DNA of 6,332 bases from Rhodanobacteraceae bacterium (GTDB lineage Bacteria; Pseudomonadota; Gammaproteobacteria; Xanthomonadales; Rhodanobacteraceae), in the NCBI GenBank assembly GCA_012270595.1, contig JAAXIA010000092.1, forward strand, positions 1 through 6,332, written 5' to 3'. The translations under genes were made by a program, and so were the position numbers. Positions 1 to 4,291 of this stretch are shown here, one piece after another. Every line of letters begins with the position of its first letter. Position 1 is the first letter of the stretch. Under the pieces are notes generated by a model. The model searched no databases, was not told the DNA's origin, and was given only the letters and a program-made list of their open reading frames with translations.

Positions 1-5
1 CTCAT
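1..5 (-). CDS. Start of a gene cut by the window edge, possibly 2-methylcitrate synthase (prpC)
   Basis: On the minus strand an ATG at 5..3 follows a strong ribosome binding site, AGGAG at 16..12, with a 6-nt spacer. Only the start codon and two further bases are inside the window, so the product cannot be read. It lies 98 nt downstream of prpB on the same strand. In methylcitrate operons prpC usually follows prpB, so prpC is the best guess. That identity is inference from gene order only; the start itself is supported by the ribosome binding site. Confidence 0.45.
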
Positions 6-103
6 ACCTCACTCCTGGTACTACGGTTAAAACGCACAGTGAAAATGACGATTCTGCATGCGGCAAGTACCTACCAGACACAGTGACTACCACCGGACGG
101 CCA

Positions 104-988
104 TCACCCATTGCGCTGAAACAAGGCATTTAACTTTTCCTCGTAAGCATGGTAATCAAGCACATCATAAAGTTCTTCGCGCGTTTGCATCCGGGGGATG
201 ATACTTTTCTGACTGCCCTCACGACGGACTGTTTCATAAAATTCCAGCGCCGCCTTGTTCATGACACGATAAGCACCACAGCAATAAAGCGCCATATCCA
301 CATGGGCACGGCGCAGCTCATCGAGAGTAAAAAGGGGTGTAGCACCAAATTCGGTTAGATTGGCCAAAATGGGGACTTTCACCGCGGTCTTGAAAGCGCA
401 ATAGTCGTCCAGGCTACTCAGTGCTTCGGGGAAAATCATGTCGGCACCCGATTCCACATAGGAGACGGCTCGCTCAATTGCCACATTAATTCCCTCGCTG
501 GCCACCGCATCGGTGCGCGCCATCACCACGAAATCGGCGTGGTTACGTGCATCCACCGCCGCCTTAATGCGATCAGCCATTTCTTCCTGAGGCACCAGTT
601 TCTTGCCAGGGCGATGTCCACAACGCTTCTGATCTACCTGGTCTTCGATATGCACCGCAGCCGCACCAACCCGCTCGAAACTGCGAATGCTACGTGCAAT
701 ATTGAACGCACCGCCCCAACCGGTGTCGATATCTACCAGGAGCGGCAAGCCAGTAGCCTCTACCAGACGGCGTGCGTCAGTGAGCACATCCTCCATGGTG
801 GAAATCCCAAAATCTGGCACGCCCAATGAATTGGCCGCCACACCGCCACCAGAAAGGTAGAGCGCCTTATAACCAACGCGTCTGGCCATCAGGCCCGCGC
901 AGGCAGTAATCGCGCCGACAATTTGCAGAGGAGTCTCAATCATCAACGCAGCGCGCAGGCGTGCACCAGCATCATTATGTGAAGACAT
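104..988 (-). CDS. prpB: 2-methylisocitrate lyase PrpB
   Basis: Cleaves 2-methylisocitrate to pyruvate and succinate, the last step of the methylcitrate cycle that disposes of propionyl-CoA in the cytoplasm. The 294-residue product has the normal family length and the isocitrate lyase/PEP mutase barrel signatures: SGGGVAANSLG near residues 46-56, metal-binding D86 and D88 in DIDTGWG, the catalytic loop KRCGH at 121-125 with C123, and NLTEFG at 210-215. The SGGGVAA and NLTEFG segments favour methylisocitrate lyase over isocitrate lyase, oxaloacetate decarboxylase or phosphonomutase. The frame stays open upstream to 1114, but the start at 988 is chosen because it has GAGGAA seven bases before the ATG and fits the family N-terminus. 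The upstream stretch looks non-coding. A palindromic operator-like site lies 32 bp upstream, and a probable prpC start follows downstream. Confidence 0.95.
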   Translation of the reverse strand: MSSHNDAGARLRAALMIETPLQIVGAITACAGLMARRVGYKALYLSGGGVAANSLGVPDFGISTMEDVLTDARRLVEATGLPLLVDIDTGWGGAFNIARSIRSFERVGAAAVHIEDQVDQKRCGHRPGKKLVPQEEMADRIKAAVDARNHADFVVMARTDAVASEGINVAIERAVSYVESGADMIFPEALSSLDDYCAFKTAVKVPILANLTEFGATPLFTLDELRRAHVDMALYCCGAYRVMNKAALEFYETVRREGSQKSIIPRMQTREELYDVLDYHAYEEKLNALFQRNG

Positions 989-1019
989 AAACCGTTCCTC
1001 GGCGACAACAACGCATTTC

Positions 1020-1050
1020 TCTACAACCCATTGTAGATGAACTCGTTCAT
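1020..1050 (-). promoter_or_regulatory. Candidate prpB promoter and operator with two adjacent palindromes
   Basis: TCTACAA-CCCA-TTGTAGA at 1020-1037 is a perfect inverted repeat with 7-base arms. It directly abuts ATGAAC-TC-GTTCAT at 1037-1050, another perfect repeat with 6-base arms. Read on the minus strand, the first contains TACAAT (1035..1030), a 5/6 match to the -10 consensus, 41 nt before the prpB ATG. No good -35 is visible 16-18 nt upstream. A site overlapping the -10 would fit a repressor, but the regulator is not in the window and the promoter has not been tested. Confidence 0.45.
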
Positions 1051-1485
1051 GGCTCCACGGTGCACCAATGCCAGGCACATTGGCCGGGGCAGTACGACAT
1101 CCGAAGCAATCCATACGGCAACGCGCTCCTTCACGCAGCGCACACTTTTACAAGATCCATCCATGCATGGCGACCTACCCGACGGGTACAGCAAGAACCC
1201 GATGCCTGCCTACGCATAACAGGCACCACAATAAGAAACAAGCAGGATGACGACAATAAGCAAGACCTACATCATGACAATCATCCTGATAAACCAAATT
1301 CAATACGCTCCTTAAGTGCGCTCCTTAAGATAGCTTATCCCGCCAAACACCGACGGCTAACGACGACACGGATTAAAAAAGCGGGAACGGTCCCCAATAA
1401 ACTATGGCAACAAGTTGAACTCAATGGCCGGCGTACCCAGATAGAAGATTCTGGCAGCACTAACTACTTAACATGGAGATCCACC
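1051..1485. other. Non-coding divergent region between prpB and ahpC, rich in inverted repeats
   Basis: I see no convincing gene here: open frames crossing it are upstream extensions of prpB or ahpC without family similarity. It holds palindrome GGTGCACC (1059-1066), CCAATG/CATTGG (1065-1070, 1078-1083), GCGCT/AGCGC (1123-1127, 1137-1141), CCATGCATGG (1161-1170), TACCCG-A-CGGGTA (1176-1188), TGCCTG/CAGGCA (1203-1208, 1220-1225) and CAGGATGA/TCATCCTG (1243-1250, 1281-1288). GGGA/TCCC at 1384-1394 lies beside A6 at 1375-1380, which read on the minus strand resembles a weak terminator. CCAGA/TCTGG (1437-1441, 1450-1454) sits just before the ahpC ribosome site. Some of these will be chance matches. 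The ahpC promoter must lie here, but I cannot assign it or an OxyR site with confidence. Confidence 0.5.
1306..1329. repeat. 11-bp direct repeat with 13-bp period upstream of ahpC
   Basis: CGCTCCTTAAG occurs at 1306-1316 and again at 1319-1329, separated by TG. Each copy contains the palindrome CTTAAG. A partial copy, CGCTCCTT, occurs at 1124-1131. The pair ends 157 nt before the ahpC start. A 13-bp period is close to one helical turn, so it could be a tandem binding site, or simply a small duplication. Confidence 0.7.
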
Positions 1486-2049
1486 GTGTCTTTGATCAAC
1501 ACTCACGTCAAACCATTCAAAGCCCAGGCATTCAAGCAAGGGCAATTCACCGAAGTGAGCAATGAGCAGATGAAGGGCCAATGGTCCGTCGTGTTCTTCT
1601 ACCCAGCCGATTTCACCTTCGTCTGCCCAACCGAACTGGAAGACCTGGCCGAGCACTACGCCGAGTTCCAGAAACTTGGTGTGGAAATCTATAGTGTCTC
1701 TACTGACACGCACTTTGCACATAAGGCTTGGCACGACACTTCCGAGGCCATCAAGAAGGTGAATTACACCATGGTCGGCGATCCGACTGGTGTGATTGCT
1801 CGCCACTTCGGCGTCATGATCGAAGAGGCTGGTCTGGCTGATCGCGGTACCTTCGTCATCGACCCGGAGGGGATCATTCAAATCGTCGAAATCAACGCCG
1901 GCGGCGTGGGACGTGACGCTTCCGAACTGCTGCGCAAGGTGAAAGCCGCACAGTACGTAGCCACGCACCCGAACGAAGTGTGCCCGGCCAGGTGGAATGA
2001 AGGTCAAAAAACCTTAGCCCCCTCACTGGATCTGGTTGGCAAGATTTAA
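1486..2049 (+). CDS. ahpC: Alkyl hydroperoxide reductase subunit C (typical 2-Cys peroxiredoxin)
   Basis: Reduces hydrogen peroxide, organic hydroperoxides and peroxynitrite in the cytoplasm. The 187-residue product matches Escherichia coli AhpC in length and nearly end to end, from SLINT to [11 protein letters not shown]. The peroxidatic cysteine is C47 in [11 protein letters not shown], with the PxxxTxxC proline P40 and threonine T44. R120 completes the active site, and the resolving cysteine is C166 in EVCPARW. The start is a GTG at 1486, chosen because GGAG at 1475-1478 lies seven bases upstream and the protein then begins like other AhpC proteins; no in-frame ATG is near. AhpC normally depends on AhpF for re-reduction, but only an N-terminal fragment of ahpF follows here, so another reductant may serve it. 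A strong hairpin starts 11 nt after the stop. Confidence 0.97.
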   Translation: MSLINTHVKPFKAQAFKQGQFTEVSNEQMKGQWSVVFFYPADFTFVCPTELEDLAEHYAEFQKLGVEIYSVSTDTHFAHKAWHDTSEAIKKVNYTMVGDPTGVIARHFGVMIEEAGLADRGTFVIDPEGIIQIVEINAGGVGRDASELLRKVKAAQYVATHPNEVCPARWNEGQKTLAPSLDLVGKI

Positions 2050-2060
2050 GTGATTACCAA

Positions 2061-2096
2061 CGATGGAGCCAGACGCACTGCGTTTCGGCTCCATCG
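2061..2096 (+). terminator. Strong hairpin directly after ahpC, without a T-run
   Basis: CGATGGAGCC (2061-2070) pairs perfectly with GGCTCCATCG (2087-2096). The interior continues as AGACGC/GCGTTT (2071-2076, 2080-2085) with one G-T pair and one bulged C, closing on a 3-base loop. That gives about 16 paired positions. No T-tract follows on either strand, so this may be a transcript-stabilising or processing stem between ahpC and former ahpF rather than a classical intrinsic terminator. Confidence 0.5.
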
Positions 2097-2164
2097 CACT
2101 GATCCCATGATGAGCCTCGCTTAACGCCGCACACCATCTCACCCCAGCCATCACGGTGACCAGC

Positions 2165-2329
2165 ATGCTCAACAAAACACTTGTCACTCAATTAGAAACC
2201 CACCTGAAAAAACTGGTGCAACCGATTAAGCTAGTCGCCGCCTTGGATGAAAGCACCAGATCGCGCGAGCTGGATGCGTTATTGCACAAAATCACCGAAC
2301 TATCGGACAAGATCAGCCTGCGCCATTGA
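2165..2329 (+). pseudogene. ahpF: N-terminal remnant of alkyl hydroperoxide reductase subunit F (ahpF)
   Basis: A 54-codon frame starting at the ATG at 2165 encodes MLNKTLVTQLETHLKKLVQP and continues with IKLVAALDES and then LLHKITELSDKISL before TGA at 2327-2329. This aligns without gaps to the first ~52 residues of E. coli AhpF (MLDTNMKTQLKAYLEKLTKP, LIATLDDS, IAELSDKVTF). Full AhpF has about 520 residues, with two thioredoxin folds, FAD and NAD domains and two CxxC centres; none is present. Position confirms identity: same strand, 115 bp after ahpC, the usual ahpCF order. Downstream frames to 2461 show no clear AhpF sequence, so most of the gene seems deleted rather than only frameshifted. 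The ribosome site is weak. A functional 54-residue peptide is possible but unlikely. Confidence 0.85.
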
Positions 2330-2332
2330 CAC

Positions 2333-2462
2333 GAAAAGCCTACACCAGCGTGTTTATTCTGGAGTAGCGCGTGGAGCAATGCGCGCTGTGACTAACACTG
2401 CGCACGGAAGGCTTTTCACAACACCGCAGAAAAGCTTCTCCACCGCCCGTTGCGAAAAAGCC
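2333..2462. repeat. Cluster of mutually complementary GAAAAGCCT-type repeats between ahpF remnant and mdh
   Basis: GAAAAGCCT at 2333-2341 is complementary to AGGCTTTTC at 2409-2417. The latter also pairs with GAAAAGCTTC at 2429-2438, and a fourth copy, GAAAAAGCCT, lies at 2453-2462 over the mdh stop. GCGC/GCGC (2383-2386, 2400-2403) with inner GTG/CAC forms another small stem. Several mutually exclusive hairpins are therefore possible. Confidence 0.55.
2407..2438 (-). terminator. Possible mdh terminator hairpin
   Basis: GAAGGCTTTTC (2407-2417) pairs with GAAAAGCTTC (2429-2438): ten pairs with one bulged G and an 11-base loop. It lies 24 bp beyond the mdh stop, between convergent genes, where a shared terminator is expected. 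No T-run follows the stem on either strand, so classical intrinsic termination is doubtful. Confidence 0.35.
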
Positions 2463-3445
2463 TAGCCGACAAACAGATGCTCTATCGCCGCCCGCTCTTC
2501 ACATAGTTCCTGGTGGGTGGCGTCCATGCGCGCACGGGAGAAAGGATCAATGTCCAACCCCTGCACAATGGAAAAGCCGCCATCTTTCACGGTCACTGGA
2601 TAACCATAAAGAACACCTGGATCAATGCCATAGGAGCCATCTGACGCCACTGCCATCGACACCCAGTCACCTTCAGGCGTTCCCAGCACCCAGTCGCGCA
2701 TGTGGTCGATCGCCGCTGAAGCCGCTGAGGCCGCTGAGGAAGCACCCCGCACCTTGATAATTGCCGCACCACGCTGCTGTATGGTGGGAATGAAATCGTC
2801 CTCATACCAGCATCGATCAACCAGGGACAAGGCCGACTTGCCGTTTACTGTAGCATGGTGAATATCCGGGTACTGGGTGGAGCTGTGGTTACCCCAGACG
2901 GTAACCTTCCTGACATCGCTATTGTGCTTACCCGTCTTGACAGCCAACAGGCTCTTGGCACGGTTATGGTCCAGGCGCACCATGGCAGTAAAGCACTTTG
3001 GATCAAGGTCCGGTGCATGCTGCTGGGCAATTAGCGCATTGGTATTGGCTGGATTTCCAACCACCAGCACTTTCACCTGACGGCTGGCATGTTCATTCAG
3101 CGCACGACCCTGCGGACCGAAAATCGCTCCATTGACTTCCAGCAATTCCTTGCGTTCCATCCCGGCACGCCGCGGACGCGACCCAACCAGCAGCGCGTAA
3201 TCTGCATCCTTGAACACCACGTTCAAATCGGCGCTGGCAACAATACCGGCCAGGGTCGGAAAGGCGCAATCTTCAAGCTCCATCACCACACCTGCCAGCA
3301 TTGGCATGGCTGCCTCAATTTCCAGCAAATGCAAAATCACCGGCTGGTCCGATCCGAGCATGTCACCCGAGGCAATACGAAACAGCAGGGAATAACCAAT
3401 CTGGCCGGCAGCACCAGTAACCACCACGCGAACAGGAGCTTTCAT
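2462..3445 (-). CDS. mdh: Malate dehydrogenase (NAD-dependent)
   Basis: Interconverts malate and oxaloacetate in the citric acid cycle. The 327-residue product belongs to the ~328-residue MDH group related to cytosolic eukaryotic MDH. Visible sites are the NAD-binding GAAGQIG at 11-17, the acidic residue ending the second strand (E42 in LLEIE), substrate arginines R92 and R98 in [16 protein letters not shown] at 130-136, the LDHNR pair D159/R162, and catalytic H187 in VWGNH. The start at 3445 is chosen over ATGs at 3454 and 3469 because [17 protein letters not shown] matches the family N-terminus and GGAG lies nine bases upstream, whereas it abuts the ATG at 3454. It lies 54 nt downstream of ppiB on the same strand, so co-transcription is likely. 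The [10 protein letters not shown] segment carries a 9-bp DNA repeat but is normal in length. Confidence 0.95.
   Translation of the reverse strand: MKAPVRVVVTGAAGQIGYSLLFRIASGDMLGSDQPVILHLLEIEAAMPMLAGVVMELEDCAFPTLAGIVASADLNVVFKDADYALLVGSRPRRAGMERKELLEVNGAIFGPQGRALNEHASRQVKVLVVGNPANTNALIAQQHAPDLDPKCFTAMVRLDHNRAKSLLAVKTGKHNSDVRKVTVWGNHSSTQYPDIHHATVNGKSALSLVDRCWYEDDFIPTIQQRGAAIIKVRGASSAASAASAAIDHMRDWVLGTPEGDWVSMAVASDGSYGIDPGVLYGYPVTVKDGGFSIVQGLDIDPFSRARMDATHQELCEERAAIEHLFVG
2712..2738 (-). repeat. Three 9-bp tandem repeats inside mdh
   Basis: GCCGCTGAA, GCCGCTGAG and GCCGCTGAG follow one another at 2712-2720, 2721-2729 and 2730-2738, in frame. On the minus strand they encode the repeated Ser-Ala-Ala of the [10 protein letters not shown] segment. 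Homologues as I recall them have nearly the same segment (SSAASAANAA) at the same length, so this reflects a conserved protein motif with uniform codons, not an expansion. Confidence 0.8.
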
Positions 3446-3499
3446 CAGTTTCATCTCCACAAACGTCACAGGATATTCTTAAAAGGGAAATCAGCAGGC

Positions 3500-4009
3500 T
3501 CAGTTCGCTGCATCCAGCAGTGTGTTCCACGCCTTTACACGCTCGGCTTGTTTAGCCAGCACAGCATCCACGTCTCCTACCACACTCAGTTTCTCAATGC
3601 TATCACCCTGTTGAATCGCATTAACCATGGTCTGGTCTTCAGCACTAAGCACCTCACCAAACACGCTATGTTTGCCATCGAGCCAAGGCGTCGCGCCATG
3701 AGTAATAAAGAACTGGCTGCCATTGGTCCCCTTGCCGGCATTGGCCATCGACAACACGCCGGGTTTATCATGACACAGGTCGGGGTGGCATTCGTCCTCA
3801 AATCGGTAGGGTGGACCACCGGTCCCGTTACCCAGCGGGCAACCACCCTGAATCATAAAATCAGCAATGACACGATGAAACGACAACCCATCGTAATAGC
3901 CACGACATGCCAGATTGACAAAATTGGCTACTGTCAGTGGCGCTTTGTCTTCATGCAGACGTAGATGAATTGGACCTCGACTGGTTTGCATGGTAACCTG
4001 AATACTCAT
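3500..4009 (-). CDS. ppiB: Peptidyl-prolyl cis-trans isomerase, cyclophilin type
   Basis: Catalyses cis-trans isomerisation of X-Pro bonds during protein folding. No signal peptide is visible, so it is a cytoplasmic PpiB-like enzyme rather than periplasmic PpiA. The 169-residue product has the cyclophilin core: [13 protein letters not shown] at 44-56 with catalytic R46 plus F51, M52 and Q54; NGSQFFIT at 97-103; and [12 protein letters not shown] at 109-120 with W109, L110 and H114. These correspond to R55, F60, M61, Q63, Q111, F113, W121, L122 and H126 of human cyclophilin A. After residue ~144 comes a charged, probably helical tail ([20 protein letters not shown]) beyond the usual barrel end. 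The ATG at 4009 has AGGGAA five bases upstream. It is divergent from typA and lies 54 nt ahead of mdh. Confidence 0.93.
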   Translation of the reverse strand: MSIQVTMQTSRGPIHLRLHEDKAPLTVANFVNLACRGYYDGLSFHRVIADFMIQGGCPLGNGTGGPPYRFEDECHPDLCHDKPGVLSMANAGKGTNGSQFFITHGATPWLDGKHSVFGEVLSAEDQTMVNAIQQGDSIEKLSVVGDVDAVLAKQAERVKAWNTLLDAAN

Positions 4010-4033
4010 CCCTATTCCCTGTAACTCAAATTG

Positions 4034-4039
4034 ACTATA
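4034..4039 (-). promoter_or_regulatory. Possible -10 element for ppiB
   Basis: On the minus strand TATAGT (4039..4034) is a 5/6 match to the -10 consensus and would place the start of transcription about 18 nt before the ppiB ATG. The only -35-like hexamer, TTGGTT (4059..4054), is 14 nt away, too close. It overlaps the T-tract of the terminator described next, so the AT-rich stretch may explain both matches. Confidence 0.3.
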
Positions 4040-4065
4040 AAAATAAAAAGCCGAACCAAGTCGGC
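4039..4065 (-). terminator. Intrinsic terminator on the minus strand upstream of ppiB
   Basis: Read on the minus strand, GCCGA-CTTGGT-TCGGC (4065..4050) is followed at once by TTTTTATTTTT (4049..4039). A five-pair GC-rich stem with a six-base loop and a T-rich tail is a standard factor-independent terminator. No minus-strand gene lies between it and divergent typA. It must therefore end a short non-coding transcript, act as an attenuator in the ppiB leader, or be fortuitous. Confidence 0.6.
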
Positions 4066-4121
4066 ACCGTAGTCGTTTAGGATAACCGTTTTCGGCGTCT
4101 TATGTGTTTTGTGCGTGACCA

Positions 4122-4160
4122 CGCGTCCTGGTTCCCCCCTTTTGGAGGAGCCAAGACGCG
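4122..4160. repeat. Long imperfect inverted repeat in the ppiB-typA intergenic region
   Basis: CGCGTCCTGGTTCCCCC (4122-4138) and GGAGGAGCCAAGACGCG (4144-4160) form 17 opposed positions, 14 of them Watson-Crick, around a 5-base loop. This is the strongest hairpin in the window. Neither side of it has a T-run. Confidence 0.75.
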
Positions 4161-4165
4161 CATGT

Positions 4166-4213
4166 GCCAATCACTCCACCGCAAATTCCTTGAGATGGGA
4201 GCATGATTGTGGC
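4166..4213. repeat. Bulged inverted repeat next to the typA promoter
   Basis: CAATCACTCC (4168-4177) pairs with GGAG-CA-TGATTG (4198-4209), ten pairs with a two-base bulge, and a further C-G pair is possible outside it across a bulged T. The loop is 20 bases. It ends about 10 bp before the typA -10 hexamer, so in DNA form it could be a protein site instead of an RNA stem. Confidence 0.55.
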
Positions 4214-4222
4214 CAAGTCCCG

Positions 4223-4228
4223 TATAAT
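4223..4228 (+). promoter_or_regulatory. Probable -10 element of the typA promoter
   Basis: TATAAT is a perfect -10 consensus, 63 bp before the typA ATG. No TTGACA-like hexamer occurs 16-18 bp upstream and there is no TG extension, so either an activator helps or the promoter relies on the -10. Its complement contains CATTAT, usable as a -10 in the opposite direction, so the site may fire both ways. Confidence 0.5.
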
Positions 4229-4255
4229 GGATCCTTCTCTTTTCCCCGTTGCAAA

Positions 4256-4276
4256 GGACGGCTTTCATCGCCGTTC
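4256..4276 (+). promoter_or_regulatory. Hairpin in the typA 5' untranslated region
   Basis: GGACGGC (4256-4262) pairs with GCCGTTC (4270-4276), seven pairs including one G-U, with loop TTTCATC. It ends at the weak ribosome site CAGG (4276-4279), 12 nt before the ATG, and its left arm covers AAAGGA, the better Shine-Dalgarno match. Folding could therefore affect typA translation. Confidence 0.4.
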
Positions 4277-4291
4277 AGGCTGTCTTTAATC

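Larger units (their letters stand above)
4039..4217 (-). ncRNA. Candidate structured small RNA or ppiB leader, not recognised
   Basis: A minus-strand transcript ending at the terminator at 4065..4039 would carry, from its 5' end, a bulged stem (4166-4213), a 17-position stem with a small loop (4122-4160) and a short CCG-AAAA-CGG hairpin (4095..4086). The 17-position stem pairs better in minus-strand RNA (two G-U, one mismatch) than in plus-strand RNA (one G-U, two mismatches), which favours this orientation. A possible start is given by CATTAT (4230..4225) as a -10, overlapping the typA -10 in opposite orientation, with TTGCAA (4255..4250) as a 19-nt-spaced -35. The length would be about 180 nt. 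I checked remembered features of 6S, 4.5S SRP, RNase P and tmRNA and found no match. The ends are approximate. Confidence 0.35.

Noticed and set aside
989..1114. Upstream extension of the prpB frame adding 42 residues
   Set aside because: The added residues resemble no PrpB N-terminus, while the ATG at 988 has a good ribosome site; the palindromic control region also lies in this stretch.
1371..1396. Minus-strand hairpin GGGA/TCCC followed by six T as a terminator
   Set aside because: The stem has only four pairs and no minus-strand gene lies upstream for it to terminate; noted only as a weak resemblance.
1060..1485. Long N-terminal extension of the ahpC frame
   Set aside because: It would add 142 residues unlike any peroxiredoxin; the GTG at 1486 with GGAG seven bases upstream gives the standard 187-residue protein.
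1468..2007. A 179-codon open frame on the minus strand antisense to ahpC
   Set aside because: It is a shadow frame of ahpC with no family similarity.
2330..2461. Frameshifted continuation of ahpF beyond the TGA
   Set aside because: One frame reads TRKAYTSVFILE, faintly like the RKPSF region of AhpF, but it stops after a few residues and nothing further is recognisable, so deletion explains the data better.
2712..2738. 9-bp tandem repeat in mdh as a possible phase-variable or expanding repeat
   Set aside because: In-frame, only three copies, and it encodes a Ser/Ala segment that recalled homologues have at the same length, so no expansion is indicated.
3089..3964. A 291-codon open frame on the plus strand across mdh and ppiB
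   Set aside because: It runs antisense to two clearly identified genes, has no recognisable domain, and is explained as a shadow of their coding bias.
4109..4291. Upstream extension of the typA frame by 61 codons
   Set aside because: The TypA family starts at [12 protein letters not shown]; the extension covers hairpins and the TATAAT promoter and is not TypA-like.
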